NCBI GenBank assembly: GCA_003284445.1
Contig: QBVH01000007.1
Location: 1 to 64,000 of the forward strand
DNA: 64,000 nt
Source: Prochlorococcus sp. AG-311-D23
GTDB lineage: Bacteria > Cyanobacteriota > Cyanobacteriia > PCC-6307 > Cyanobiaceae
Direction: 5' to 3'
Shown: piece after piece, positions 48,777-58,556 of the stretch
Numbering within the stretch: position 1 is the first letter of the stretch
How the letters are laid out: each line of letters starts with the position of its first letter
Translations under genes and position numbers: made by a program
The notes under the pieces: model-generated
What the model saw: the letters and a program-made list of their open reading frames with translations, nothing else
Told to the model about the DNA's origin: nothing
Databases searched by the model: none

Positions 48777-50237
48777 ATGAAAAAGAAAAAGTTGAATCTC
48801 ACTAAGGAGAAAATTTCTTTCGGAACAGATGGATGGAGAGGGATATTAGGCGTTGACTTCACTTTGGAAAGATTACTTAAAGTTGCAGCAGCAGCAGCTC
48901 AACAGCTTGCTTATGTGAGAGAGAAAAAAAATAATAAAATAATCATTGGTTACGACCGACGTTTCTTAGCAGAGGAGATGGCTGAGGCGGTCGCATCTGC
49001 AGTTAGAGGAGTTGATTTAGTCCCTTTGTTGGCTTCTTCCGCGCTGCCAACTCCCTCTTGTAGCTGGGGGATCGTTGAAGAAAGTGCACTTGGTGCACTA
49101 GTGATTACAGCAAGTCATAACCCATGCGAATGGTTGGGGTTGAAAATTAAAGGCCCTTTTGGAGGCTCAGTTGACAGCTCTTTTACCGATTTTGTCCAAA
49201 AAAGATTAGATGCTGGAGGGATATCAATTCCAATCGAAGGTGCAACCGAGCGAGTTGATTTTCGAAAACAACATCTTTTGGGGATTAGTCAGAAATTTGA
49301 CATGCCTTTGATTTCTGATGGTTTGAGGAAATTAGGTGTGAAAATATTTGTCGATCCAATGCATGGATCTGCTGCAGGATGCATGTCTGAATTATTTGGC
49401 CTCGATAGTGAAGAGCTTATTTATGAAATAAGAACTAAAAGAGACCCCTGTTTTGGTGGGAATCCTCCAGAACCTATGAAGGCTTACGTGTCAAAATTAA
49501 TACAAGAAGTTCAGGATGAATTCCAGGCAGGAAAGTTTTCCATGGGCCTGGTTTTTGATGGAGATGGAGATCGAATTGCGGCAATAGATGAAAAAGGTAG
49601 ATATTGCAATACGCAGTTATTAATGCCTGTCCTGATAGATCATTTGGCAAGAGTTAGAAATATGCCTGGTTGCGTTGTTAAAACTGTAAGTGGCTCGGAC
49701 TTGATGAAATTGGTTGCGGATGATTTGGGCAGAGAAGTGCTTGAAAAGCCTGTTGGGTTTAAATATATTGCTGAAGAAATGCTTTCAAGAGAAGTTCTTA
49801 TTGGAGGAGAGGAGTCAGGGGGAGTTGGGTTTGGACACCACTTGCCAGAACGTGATGCTTTGTTTACCGCTTTGCTTTTGATGGAGTCAATAGTTGCTGA
49901 TGGTAAATGTTTAGGTGAGAAAATAGATTCTCTTCATGCTCGTTTTGGTAAGAGTCATTTCGAACGTATTGATTTAACTCTCAAAGACATGGAGATGAGA
50001 AGGAACGTGAAAGACTTTTTGAAACAGAAAACCCCATCTTCAATTGGTCATAAATCAGTTTTAGAGGTTATTTCAACTGATGGAATAAAACTCATACTTG
50101 ATAAAAGTCATTGGCTGATGTTCCGTTTCTCTGGAACAGAGCCTCTTTTAAGAATTTATTGTGAAGCGCCATCAATCGCAGAGGTTAATTCAACTTTGTA
50201 TTATGCAAAGCAACTAATAGACAATATTTTTGAATAA
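48777..50237 (+). CDS. Phosphoglucomutase/phosphomannomutase family protein
   Basis: An alpha-D-phosphohexomutase of 486 residues. The phosphoserine loop is VITASHNPCEWLG, the metal loop DGDGDR, the sugar loop GGEESGG, and the phosphate loop RFSGTEPLLRIYCEAP. Glucose-6-phosphate/glucose-1-phosphate or mannose-phosphate interconversion is likely, feeding glycogen or cell-wall sugars. The exact substrate is not decidable here. The next gene, rdgB, begins inside its last codons. Confidence 0.9.
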   Translation: MKKKKLNLTKEKISFGTDGWRGILGVDFTLERLLKVAAAAAQQLAYVREKKNNKIIIGYDRRFLAEEMAEAVASAVRGVDLVPLLASSALPTPSCSWGIVEESALGALVITASHNPCEWLGLKIKGPFGGSVDSSFTDFVQKRLDAGGISIPIEGATERVDFRKQHLLGISQKFDMPLISDGLRKLGVKIFVDPMHGSAAGCMSELFGLDSEELIYEIRTKRDPCFGGNPPEPMKAYVSKLIQEVQDEFQAGKFSMGLVFDGDGDRIAAIDEKGRYCNTQLLMPVLIDHLARVRNMPGCVVKTVSGSDLMKLVADDLGREVLEKPVGFKYIAEEMLSREVLIGGEESGGVGFGHHLPERDALFTALLLMESIVADGKCLGEKIDSLHARFGKSHFERIDLTLKDMEMRRNVKDFLKQKTPSSIGHKSVLEVISTDGIKLILDKSHWLMFRFSGTEPLLRIYCEAPSIAEVNSTLYYAKQLIDNIFE

Positions 50238-50820
50238 TCTCTCTCTGGTAATTGCTAGTGGCAATAAGGGTAAAATCGGAGAATTTAAAAAACTTTTGGA
50301 CGGTTTTCCTTTTGATTTATTGACTCAACCTGTTGGATTTGAGATTGAGGAAACAGGCAAAACATTTATGGAAAATGCAAGAATCAAGGCCATGGCTGTC
50401 AGTCAAGCAACAGGTAATTTGTCCCTAGCCGACGACTCTGGATTAAGTGTTGAGGCTCTTGGAGGGGCTCCAGGTATTTATTCTTCTAGGTATGCAAGTT
50501 CAGATAAGCAAAGAATTGAAAAACTATTAGCCGAGTTGAAACCTTTCTCAAATAGAAAAGCTAAATTTGAATGTGCATTATGTATTGCTAGTGGAGAAAA
50601 AGTGTTGATAGAAGTTTCAGGCTTTTGCGAAGGTCTAATAACTTTTTGCCCGAAAGGGAACAATGGGTTTGGTTATGATCCGATTTTTGAAGTTTCTGGA
50701 TTAGGCAAGACTTATGCAGAAATGGACCACGAAAAAAAGAAGCATATTGGTCACAGGGGTAATGCATTCAAAATGCTCACCCCAGAGTTGAAAAAGCTAT
50801 TAACTTCTATAGAGAATTAG
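50230..50820 (+). CDS. rdgB: XTP/dITP diphosphatase (Ham1/RdgB)
   Basis: House-cleaning pyrophosphatase that removes non-canonical purine nucleotides such as dITP and XTP. The 196-residue protein starts LVIASGNKGKIGEFKKLL and contains LADDSGLSVEALGGAPGIYSSRYA and PKGNNGFGYDPIF, all diagnostic. The TTG start at 50230 overlaps the mutase stop by 8 bp, so it is probably coupled to that gene. Confidence 0.94.
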   Translation: MNNLSLVIASGNKGKIGEFKKLLDGFPFDLLTQPVGFEIEETGKTFMENARIKAMAVSQATGNLSLADDSGLSVEALGGAPGIYSSRYASSDKQRIEKLLAELKPFSNRKAKFECALCIASGEKVLIEVSGFCEGLITFCPKGNNGFGYDPIFEVSGLGKTYAEMDHEKKKHIGHRGNAFKMLTPELKKLLTSIEN

Positions 50821-50850
50821 CTTTTATTGGTAAGTAATTTTTTTAGTCTT

Positions 50851-52344
50851 TTAGTTATCAACCCAGCTTCCGTGTAATCCATGAGGGATTGAGATAGGAA
50901 CTTCAAGAATTGCTTTTTCTGTCAGATTTTTAGAGTCAAGGATTATTAAATCAGTTCCAGATCTAATACTGTTCCATACCAATACAACAACCCATCCATC
51001 GTCTTCTTCAGATTTTGATTCTTGGGATGGAATAAATATAGGTTCACTTACAAAACCTCTTGGAGCAGCACTCCAACTTGTTTCTTTATTGTTAGATAAA
51101 TCGATTTTTTTTATAGCTTGAAGTGGCCCATTCCCTTCTTTCTCTTCTGCAGTTGCCATCCAACTGAAGCGGGCCTTTAATCCTTCGAAATGAGGATTGA
51201 CCATTGCAAATTCACAACATTGATTGCTTATTGTTGAACAGGTAAATGTATTTTCTATTGGATTGATTTCACTTCTTTTCAAAATTCCCTCTGGTAAAAG
51301 ATCAAAATCAATTTCTCTGAAATTATCCTCGGGTCCAATACTAGGAAAATCATCATAAAAAATACTTTCAATATTGATTTTTTCATTATCTTCCCATGCA
51401 TTTAGATGATGAAAAACAAAACCCTTGGGAGCATCAACTGATTTTGGAGGTTGGCCAGCAAATTTACCAGAGTCCCTTGGAATTAATAAAAACTTTGGAG
51501 TCCCATCGGGTTTAGAAGCTAAGCATTGTGCGGCTCCTTTTTGTCCAAGTAGGAACGGGAGAGGATTAAAACTAATAGCATTTTGGAGAAATATTGCCCA
51601 GTTTGGAGTTATGGCAAAATCATGCAAGAAAGCAAATCCATTAAAAGAATCTTTTCTATCACTTAAAAGAGAACCAATATTTTCTCCCTCTGTGGAAAAT
51701 TCCATCAATCTAATTGTGCTTTTAGGACCTGTAGAGACACCAAAAGTGACCATTCTTTGATCTTTGTGATGGCCAGGATCAAATCGTGGGTGAGCACTAA
51801 ATGCCTCTCCTTTTTTTAAAACTCCTTTTAAATCGGATAAACCATTGGTCTCAAGGGTATTAGGATTTAGTGAATATGGACTGGATGCTTCCCATAAAGC
51901 TAGTAAATCATCTCCAAGTTTTACTACGTGAGTATTGGCAATATTTTTTAGCCTTACATCAAGAGCATTAGCTAATACCCCGCCTTCCTTTTGAGTTCCA
52001 AATACACCTCGGTATAGAAATTTTTTGGATTTTTCTTCTTCTGCCCATTCCTTTGTTCGAACAAAACGATTTGTCAGGTTTATTTTTCCATTTTCAAATT
52101 TGAAGGCAGCAATCATGCCATCTCCATCAAATGGATGATGTACCCATCTCCCGCCTCTTTCTAATCTACCTGGCCCATTTCTATAAAAGGTGCCAGAAAT
52201 TTGTTCAGGAATAGATCCTTTTACCAGTTTGAGTTCAGCGTGATCTAATTCTTTTTCAACATTGCAATATGCACTTGACCAATCTTCTTTGTTGAAGATC
52301 GTTTGCTGTGGTGAGGTTTCTCTTTTTAAATAACTAACTGCCAC
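50851..52344 (-). CDS. Carotenoid cleavage oxygenase (RPE65 family)
   Basis: A 497-residue non-haem iron oxygenase. Four histidine ligands are apparent in HPRFDPGHH, LHDFAITPN, FHHLNAWED and PHGLHGSW. The N-terminal motif GTFYRNGPGRLERGG and the HPFDGDGMIAAF segment are typical. Cyanobacterial members cleave apocarotenoids or carotenoids to retinal and related products. Apocarotenoid-15,15'-oxygenase is the likeliest class, but substrate is uncertain. The gene lies downstream of hisB on the same strand across a 90-bp gap. Confidence 0.9.
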   Translation of the reverse strand: MAVSYLKRETSPQQTIFNKEDWSSAYCNVEKELDHAELKLVKGSIPEQISGTFYRNGPGRLERGGRWVHHPFDGDGMIAAFKFENGKINLTNRFVRTKEWAEEEKSKKFLYRGVFGTQKEGGVLANALDVRLKNIANTHVVKLGDDLLALWEASSPYSLNPNTLETNGLSDLKGVLKKGEAFSAHPRFDPGHHKDQRMVTFGVSTGPKSTIRLMEFSTEGENIGSLLSDRKDSFNGFAFLHDFAITPNWAIFLQNAISFNPLPFLLGQKGAAQCLASKPDGTPKFLLIPRDSGKFAGQPPKSVDAPKGFVFHHLNAWEDNEKINIESIFYDDFPSIGPEDNFREIDFDLLPEGILKRSEINPIENTFTCSTISNQCCEFAMVNPHFEGLKARFSWMATAEEKEGNGPLQAIKKIDLSNNKETSWSAAPRGFVSEPIFIPSQESKSEEDDGWVVVLVWNSIRSGTDLIILDSKNLTEKAILEVPISIPHGLHGSWVDN

Positions 52345-52433
52345 TATTTTTCTTAGATTGAAACTTGATTTTCGCTTAAACTTCTTACTTTTGCGAGCTC
52401 AAGGTCAAAATGATTTATTTAAATATGGATTGT

Positions 52434-53045
52434 TTATTGACCAGCCTGTTCAAGAACTCCTTTACTGCTTGGAATTTGACTTGATCTTCTAGGGTCAATT
52501 TCAGTAGCCATCCGAAGAGCTCTTGCAAAAGATTTGAAAGTAGCCTCGATTATGTGGTGAGTATTATTTCCCGCAAGTTGCCTGATGTGGAGAGTTAACC
52601 CACCATTACTCACAACAGCACCAAAAAATTCTTTAACCAACTCAGTATCATAATTGCCCACTTTTTGAGAAGGAATATCCAAATTAAAACTTAAATGTGG
52701 CCGACCGGAACAATCAACTACAACTTGAATAAGAGCTTCATCAAGCGGAGCTAAAAAATGACCAAAGCGTTTTATTCCAATTCGATCACCTAATGCTTTT
52801 GATAAAGCTTGTCCAATAGCAATCCCAACATCTTCATTGCTGTGATGATCGTCTATGTGAGTATCTCCATTAGCTCTCACTTCAATATCAAATAATCCAT
52901 GACTGGATAATTGTTGGATCATATGGTCGAGAAAACCAATCCCTGTATTTGAACTGCATTTCCCAGAACCATCAAGATCAATTTTCACAAAAACATCAGT
53001 TTCCTTAGTTTTCCGGCTAATATTACAGGCCCTAGTTTTTTTCAT
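52434..53045 (-). CDS. hisB: Imidazoleglycerol-phosphate dehydratase
   Basis: Sixth step of histidine synthesis; the monofunctional form of 203 residues, without the phosphatase domain fused in E. coli. The metal-binding histidines lie in [22 protein letters not shown] and [18 protein letters not shown]. It follows fabI by 30 bp on the same strand, an apparently incidental pairing. Confidence 0.96.
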   Translation of the reverse strand: MKKTRACNISRKTKETDVFVKIDLDGSGKCSSNTGIGFLDHMIQQLSSHGLFDIEVRANGDTHIDDHHSNEDVGIAIGQALSKALGDRIGIKRFGHFLAPLDEALIQVVVDCSGRPHLSFNLDIPSQKVGNYDTELVKEFFGAVVSNGGLTLHIRQLAGNNTHHIIEATFKSFARALRMATEIDPRRSSQIPSSKGVLEQAGQ

Positions 53046-53075
53046 ATTTGATTGGCAATTTGAGTTTGCTTGAAA

Positions 53076-53858
53076 TTACATTCCATTGATGCAATAACCT
53101 GCATCAACATAAACAGTTTGTCCTGATATACCACTAGAGAGATCGCTAAGCAAGAAAGCAGCTGTATTACCCACCTCGATTTGAGTAACGGTTCTCCTAA
53201 GGGGAGCTTTTTCTTCGACGTTATGAATCATGTCCAGAATTCCTCCAATAGCTGAACTCGCTAGAGTTCTTATTGGTCCAGCACTAATAGCATTCACTCG
53301 AACCTGCTTTTCAGGACCAAGTTCTTCCGAAAGATATCTAACGGATGCCTCCAAAGCTGCTTTTGCAACTCCCATTACGTTGTAATTGGGAATAGCTCTT
53401 TCTGCTCCCAAATAAGTCAAGGTGACTACGCCTGCACCTTTACTGAATAGAGGTTTTGCATATTTACATAGTGGGGCAAGTGAGTAAGCACTAATTTCTA
53501 AGGCTCTTGAAAAGCCCTCTGAAGAAGTTGCACTGTAATTACCTACTAATTCTTCTTTCCCGGCAAAGGCTAGACAGTGAACTAATCCATCAAGCTGGCC
53601 CCATTGATTTTTAATGGCTTCAAAAACTTCTTCAATTTGAGAAGAGTTTTGAACATTAAGTGGCAAGAAGAGGCTTGGATTTAACGGAGAAGTAAGTTCT
53701 TTTACTTTCGCTTCGAATCTACCTTTTTCATCGGGCAAATATGTAATTCCTAGTTCAGCTCCAGCTGCTTTTAACTGTTGTGCAATCCCCCAGGCAATTG
53801 ATCTATTGTTTGCTATTCCTGTAACAAGGATTTTTTTGCCACTAAGATCGAGAAGCAT
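53076..53858 (-). CDS. fabI: Enoyl-[acyl-carrier-protein] reductase (NADH)
   Basis: Reduces the enoyl-ACP double bond in the last step of each fatty-acid elongation cycle. A 260-residue SDR-family protein with the FabI-type N-terminus GKKILVTGIANNRSIAWGIAQQL, the catalytic Tyr-x6-Lys in YNVMGVAKAALEAS, and the substrate loop SAGPIRTLASSAI. It is divergent from the peroxiredoxin-like gene with 119 bp between. Confidence 0.96.
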   Translation of the reverse strand: MLLDLSGKKILVTGIANNRSIAWGIAQQLKAAGAELGITYLPDEKGRFEAKVKELTSPLNPSLFLPLNVQNSSQIEEVFEAIKNQWGQLDGLVHCLAFAGKEELVGNYSATSSEGFSRALEISAYSLAPLCKYAKPLFSKGAGVVTLTYLGAERAIPNYNVMGVAKAALEASVRYLSEELGPEKQVRVNAISAGPIRTLASSAIGGILDMIHNVEEKAPLRRTVTQIEVGNTAAFLLSDLSSGISGQTVYVDAGYCINGM

Positions 53859-53977
53859 CTTTCGGACTCATTTGGTTAGTATTTCTAATTGTCCCTTATT
53901 TAGGGCTAAGACTCATAGTTAAATGAATATATAGTTAAAAGTTCTGTAATCCATTTTCCTCCAAAAGTATAAGAATC

Positions 53978-54598
53978 ATGGTCCGAACAGCCTCAACAAT
54001 GCTTCCTTTAGGAACTCAATTACCTGCTTTTGAGTTAGGTGTGGTTTCAGGAGTGAAGCTTTCTCCGGATGATTATTTAAAAGGTCTTAGTCATATCAGT
54101 AATTTTGAATTAACAAAAAGACCATTGTTTTTGATGGTGATATGCGCTCATTGTCCATTTGTTAAACATGTAGAAAGTGGAATCACAAATTTATTCAATT
54201 CTTTTGGTGATGATGTTCAATTTTTGGCTATTTCTAGCAATAGCGTGAAAACACACCCGCAAGACGCGCCAGAATTATTAGCATCTCAAGCTAATCAACT
54301 GGGATGGAAGTTTCCGTATTTATTTGATTCTGATCAGAAATTAGCAAAGGCGCTTAAAGCTGCATGTACGCCCGATTTTTATATTTTTTGGCCTTCTCCA
54401 GATGGAGGCTCAACATTGAGATACAGGGGACAAATGGACGAAAGTCGGCCTGGCAATGAAATACCTGTTTCTGGTGATGATATTCGTCTAGCATTCAGAT
54501 CATTATTAAATGGAGAAGATATTTCAGCTAATCAAAAACCCTCTATTGGTTGCAACATCAAATGGCATCCTGGTATGGAGCCTGAATGGTTTGGATGA
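53978..54598 (+). CDS. Peroxiredoxin-like thioredoxin-fold protein
   Basis: A 206-residue protein of the AhpC/TSA-like group sometimes called PRX-like 1. The strand-loop MVICAHCPFVKHVE holds a CxxC (about residues 52-55). LAISSNSVKTHPQDAPELL and ACTPDFYIF follow in the order expected. The C-terminal WHPGMEPEWFG is conserved in my memory of the family. It may be a thiol peroxidase or disulfide-handling protein; the true substrate is unknown. DegT aminotransferase follows 50 bp later. Confidence 0.82.
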   Translation: MVRTASTMLPLGTQLPAFELGVVSGVKLSPDDYLKGLSHISNFELTKRPLFLMVICAHCPFVKHVESGITNLFNSFGDDVQFLAISSNSVKTHPQDAPELLASQANQLGWKFPYLFDSDQKLAKALKAACTPDFYIFWPSPDGGSTLRYRGQMDESRPGNEIPVSGDDIRLAFRSLLNGEDISANQKPSIGCNIKWHPGMEPEWFG

Positions 54599-54648
54599 AT
54601 TAATGAGTTTTTTTGATTGTTCATCGTTGCAACTTAATTTAAATAGTT

Positions 54649-55818
54649 ATGCAAATACCTCCTTTTAGCCTTGAAGCTCAAATTTCTGAAATGGGAGAAG
54701 AGATTGAAGAAGCTTTAATAAAGGTTTTTAGAAGCGGAAAATATATTGGAGGAGAAGAGGTAACTTCCTTCGAAAAAGCTTTTGCCTTAGCAACAGAAAC
54801 TTCTTACTCAGTAAGTTGTAATAGTGGAACTGATGCATTAATTCTTGCTTTAAGATCACTAAATATTGGACAGGGTGATGAGGTGATCACCTCATCATTT
54901 AGTTTTTTTGCTACTGCAGAAGCAATTACAAGTGTTGGAGCTAGGCCGGTTTTTGTAGATATTGATCCTGAAAATTATCTTATGGATCTGGATTTAATAG
55001 AAAAAGCAATAACTTCCAGAACAAAAGCTATTTTGCCTGTGCATTTGTTTGGTCATCCACTAAATATGGATAAAATTATGGCAATTGCTGAAGGGAATAA
55101 TCTAAAGGTTATAGAAGATTGTGCTCAAGCAGCTGGTGCTCATTGGCGAGGTAAACCGGTAGGAAGTTATGGGGATGTAGGTTGTTTTAGTTTTTTCCCT
55201 ACTAAAAACTTAGGTGCTGCAGGAGATGGAGGCGCCATAACTACTAATGATTTTTATTTGGCAAAAACAATCAGGGAATTAGCTATTCATGGGATGCCAA
55301 AGAGATATTTTCATACAAGTATTGGATATAATAGTAGGCTTGATTCATTGCAAGCCGCCATTCTCAATGTTAAATTAACTCGATTGAATAAATGGATCGA
55401 ACAAAGAAAAGAAATAGCAACAAATTATAGAAATAAGTTATCTTTTTTTAAAACAATAAGATTGCCATCTAACAATTTAACCAACAAGGCTGGTCATTCT
55501 TGGAATCAATTTGTGATAAGAATAATGGATAATTCTTTTATTCAAAATATAAAAACAACTTCAGAGGATGTTTCGAATAATCAAAATAGAGATCTCTTTA
55601 AGGCTGAACTAAATCGGCTTGGTGTAAACACAATAATATATTATCCAATACCGATACATCTTCAACCTGCATATAAAGAACTAGGATATAAAGAGGGATC
55701 TCTTCCGATTACTGAAAAAGTATGTAATGAGGTAATTAGTTTACCAATATTCCCTGAGCTGAAATCTATTCAACAGTCATATGTAATTGATAAAATTAAG
55801 GAAATATTTAGAAAATAA
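54649..55818 (+). CDS. DegT/DnrJ/EryC1/StrS-family sugar aminotransferase
   Basis: A 389-residue PLP-dependent aminotransferase of the type that puts an amino group on keto-sugars for surface polysaccharides. SCNSGTDALILALRSLNIG lies near residue 57, IEDCAQAAGA carries the PLP-binding Asp, and FSFFPTKNLGAAGDGGAI the Schiff-base Lys. ELAIHGM and SRLDSLQAAILNVKL complete the pattern. No other sugar-modification genes flank it here. It is convergent with the photolyase gene with 1 bp between. Confidence 0.9.
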   Translation: MQIPPFSLEAQISEMGEEIEEALIKVFRSGKYIGGEEVTSFEKAFALATETSYSVSCNSGTDALILALRSLNIGQGDEVITSSFSFFATAEAITSVGARPVFVDIDPENYLMDLDLIEKAITSRTKAILPVHLFGHPLNMDKIMAIAEGNNLKVIEDCAQAAGAHWRGKPVGSYGDVGCFSFFPTKNLGAAGDGGAITTNDFYLAKTIRELAIHGMPKRYFHTSIGYNSRLDSLQAAILNVKLTRLNKWIEQRKEIATNYRNKLSFFKTIRLPSNNLTNKAGHSWNQFVIRIMDNSFIQNIKTTSEDVSNNQNRDLFKAELNRLGVNTIIYYPIPIHLQPAYKELGYKEGSLPITEKVCNEVISLPIFPELKSIQQSYVIDKIKEIFRK

Positions 55819-55819
55819 G

Positions 55820-57301
55820 TTAATTGATACTAGAATATAATTCTTTGAAGGTTGATGTTTGAATTTTGTGATTTATTATAGGTTTTGGATAGCCTTTCCT
55901 CTCCGAAGAAATTATTTCACCTGAAAGTAAATGAGGTGTTGAAATGTGTGATAACTCGGGAATCCATTTTCGTATGTAGGTTCCATTCTCGTCGAATTTG
56001 GAAGCTTGTCTAAAAGGATTAAATATTCTCAGGGGTTTTGGATCCATTCCACTGCTCGCGCTCCATTGCCAACCTCCATTGTTTGAGGCTAAGTCACCAT
56101 CAACCAAGTTTTTCATAAAGAAACTTTCTCCCCATCTCCAATCAATTAAAAGGTCTTTTACTAGAAAAGAAGCAACAATCATTCTGCATCGATTGTGCAT
56201 CCATCCGGAATTCTTAAGTTGTCTCATTGAAGCATCAATTATTGGGATACCAGTAAATCCATTCTCCCAAGCTTCAAACCAATCAGTTCTATTTCCCCAT
56301 GGAAAATTAAACCATTTTTTTCTATATGGACCTTTCTCAAGCTCTGGAAAATTAAATAGTGCATTTTGATAAAACTCTCTCCATGCAAGTTCTTTTATCC
56401 ATATATCAATAGAATTTGTTTGATATTCATCGGTAGCAATTTTTTTTGCTATTTGAGCACCATTCCATACAGCCCTACAACTTATCGTCCCTAAACTTAA
56501 GCCAGCACTTAGGGTCGAAGTTGACTCTAAAGATGGAATGTCTCTTGCTTGATTATATGAATTTATGATTCCTGAATGTATAAAAAAGTTTAATTGCTTT
56601 ATTGAATTCGATTCTCCTGGTTTGCAAGGACAGAGGTTAGCATTATTGAATCTATTTGACGAAATTAAATTATAAACAACTTGGCTTTTTCTGGTAATGC
56701 AGTAATTTATATCAGAATTTTTAATTGATGATATTTCTCTTTCACCGAGATCCCTTATCTTTGCAGGTGTTGAGGGAACTTGTATTAAACTATTCTCTAA
56801 TAAATTTGTTCTGTTTATATTATCAATCCATTTTCGATAAAAAGGTCCATATACTTTGTATGGTTCTTCATTGTTAGTTTTGATGTTAACTGGATCAACA
56901 ATTAATTGATCTAAAAATGTATAAACTTTCCTTTTCTCTTTTAAAAGTTGATTTGTAATTTGTTTATCTCTATTGATTTCATAAGGTTCAATATTTTTGT
57001 TCCAGTAAATACATTCAGCTTTAATTAGATTTGCTAGTTTTGAAATTAATTTAATAGGATCTCCATTTAATATTAATAAACGACTTCCTCTGCGCTCCCA
57101 GTTCCTTTGAAGTTCTAAAAGACTTTCTCCTAAAAACCAATTTTTTGCTTCTGATGTTGTTTTATTTAGATCTAAAAGATTAGGATCTAAAATATATACT
57201 CCAACGAGAGTTTTCGAATTCTTAGATGCTTCGAACAGACCAATATTATCCTCAATTCTTAAATCTCGTCTGTGCCAAAAAAATGATCGAAACTTTGTCA
57301 T
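55820..57301 (-). CDS. phrA: Deoxyribodipyrimidine photolyase (class I, cryptochrome/photolyase family)
   Basis: Light-driven repair of UV-induced pyrimidine dimers. The protein of about 493 residues begins FRSFFWHRRDLRIEDNIGL (antenna domain, about 1-135) and has the FAD-binding half with AGLSLGTISCR, WIKELAWREFYQ, GIPIIDASMRQL and WMHNRCRMIVASFLVKDLL. NNGGWQWSASSGMDPKPLRIFNP is the class I hallmark. I chose the ATG at 57301, because it overlaps the Nudix stop as ATGA, over one seven codons upstream. Confidence 0.93.
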   Translation of the reverse strand: MTKFRSFFWHRRDLRIEDNIGLFEASKNSKTLVGVYILDPNLLDLNKTTSEAKNWFLGESLLELQRNWERRGSRLLILNGDPIKLISKLANLIKAECIYWNKNIEPYEINRDKQITNQLLKEKRKVYTFLDQLIVDPVNIKTNNEEPYKVYGPFYRKWIDNINRTNLLENSLIQVPSTPAKIRDLGEREISSIKNSDINYCITRKSQVVYNLISSNRFNNANLCPCKPGESNSIKQLNFFIHSGIINSYNQARDIPSLESTSTLSAGLSLGTISCRAVWNGAQIAKKIATDEYQTNSIDIWIKELAWREFYQNALFNFPELEKGPYRKKWFNFPWGNRTDWFEAWENGFTGIPIIDASMRQLKNSGWMHNRCRMIVASFLVKDLLIDWRWGESFFMKNLVDGDLASNNGGWQWSASSGMDPKPLRIFNPFRQASKFDENGTYIRKWIPELSHISTPHLLSGEIISSERKGYPKPIINHKIQTSTFKELYSSIN

Positions 57302-57858
57302 TTTATATTTAAGATTTGGCATGCTCTAAACCATGCTGTAATGGTTTTTCCATCAAGTGATTCTTTGCCACTTGCAATAAGTTTATTTAACTTTTCGGGA
57401 GTAATCTTTAATACTTCAATATCTTCGTCCGCATCGCCCTCAGGCTTCTTCTTAAGTTTAGTTAAATCTCTTGCAAGAAAAATATGAATTAGTTCGTCTG
57501 AGTATCCTGGGCAAGGAAGCATCTGTCCAAGATTGTCCCATCTTTTTGCAGAGTAACCACTTTCCTCTTGAACTTCTCTTTTGATTGATTCAAGTGGGCT
57601 TTCACCATCCTCTAAAGTTCCAGCTGGAAACTCAAGAATTCTTCTTGAGCAAGCAAATCTGTATTGACGAAGAATAATAACCTCTCCAGTTTCTGTAATT
57701 GGCACTGCTAAGGCAGCTCCTGGGTGACGAATGACCCCAAACTCGCCTTCCATTGAATTAGGCAAAAGAAATTTATTGATTTCAAAACGAATTTTTTTAG
57801 CGTCAAGACAAGCTTTTGTCTCAAGAATTTCTGAGGGTTCAGGTCCTGGAATAGACAT
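57298..57858 (-). CDS. Nudix hydrolase (ADP-ribose pyrophosphatase-like)
   Basis: A 186-residue Nudix enzyme. The Nudix box GX5EX7REUXEEXGU is complete in GTLEDGESPLESIKREVQEESGY (split here between the Gly-Glu and Arg-Glu parts). The upstream strands VIILRQYRFACSRRILEFPAG match ADP-sugar pyrophosphatases. It precedes and overlaps the photolyase gene, which suggests shared transcription of two stress or repair functions. Confidence 0.9.
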   Translation of the reverse strand: MSIPGPEPSEILETKACLDAKKIRFEINKFLLPNSMEGEFGVIRHPGAALAVPITETGEVIILRQYRFACSRRILEFPAGTLEDGESPLESIKREVQEESGYSAKRWDNLGQMLPCPGYSDELIHIFLARDLTKLKKKPEGDADEDIEVLKITPEKLNKLIASGKESLDGKTITAWFRACQILNIK

Positions 57859-57927
57859 GCATTTCTTGTTTGTTCATATAGGATGGCTTATTTTTTTAGA
57901 AAAGGTTGGTGATTTTTGTTACGAGTT

Positions 57928-58509
57928 TTATTCAGGCCAAATGCTTTGAGAATTGATTCGTTTCGGTTTGCCTTGATCCTTTGACAAAACCTCTATGAGG
58001 GGAATTAAAACAAAGTTTCTTTCACACAATCTTGGATGAGGCAAAATTAGAGTCTCTGTATTTATTTGAAGATCGCCCCAAGAAATGAAGTCAATATCTA
58101 AAGATCTTGGCCCACAAGAAATTTCTGTATTTTCTCTTTCTCTGCCTGCGATTTTTTCTAATTCTAAAAATTTTTTCATTAAAGAGATTGCTGCTTTTTC
58201 GTTTGGTCCAACAGAGGCCAAACTCTCTCCCACTACAACAACTACGGTATTAATAAATTTAGGTTGATCAATTGGCCCACCTAAAGGATCAGTCTCAAAT
58301 AAAGGGGCCCATTGAAAAGATAAAGACTTATTAATATTTTGAGAGTCGATTTTTGGACGATTTAAAGCAACATTCCACTCAATTATGCTCTTTTCAATTT
58401 GCGGCCTCATGGTAGCGATTGTTCTTATGGGATCTCCAAGAATGCCAGGGATATTTGCGCCTATTGAGATGACGAGTTTCAATTGTGTTTTTTGTTTTGC
58501 ATAAGTCAT
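57928..58509 (-). CDS. folK: 2-amino-4-hydroxy-6-hydroxymethyldihydropteridine pyrophosphokinase
   Basis: Activates the pterin precursor for dihydropteroate synthesis in folate biosynthesis. The 193-residue sequence shows SIGANIPG (the usual LGSNLG region), FINTVVVV, LELEKIAGRERENTEISCGPRSLDIDFISWGD (pterin/ATP site) and LPHPRLCERNFVLIPLIEV. It is divergent from chlD, with about 47 bp between the starts. Confidence 0.94.
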   Translation of the reverse strand: MTYAKQKTQLKLVISIGANIPGILGDPIRTIATMRPQIEKSIIEWNVALNRPKIDSQNINKSLSFQWAPLFETDPLGGPIDQPKFINTVVVVVGESLASVGPNEKAAISLMKKFLELEKIAGRERENTEISCGPRSLDIDFISWGDLQINTETLILPHPRLCERNFVLIPLIEVLSKDQGKPKRINSQSIWPE

Positions 58510-58556
58510 GCGAATATTAAAAGACTTTCAAAAATTTGCCTGATTTATCCAACCCT

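Noticed and set aside
54649-55818. Surface-polysaccharide genomic island marked by the DegT aminotransferase
   Set aside because: The flanks are housekeeping genes, with no glycosyltransferases, tRNA-bounded insertion or composition break.
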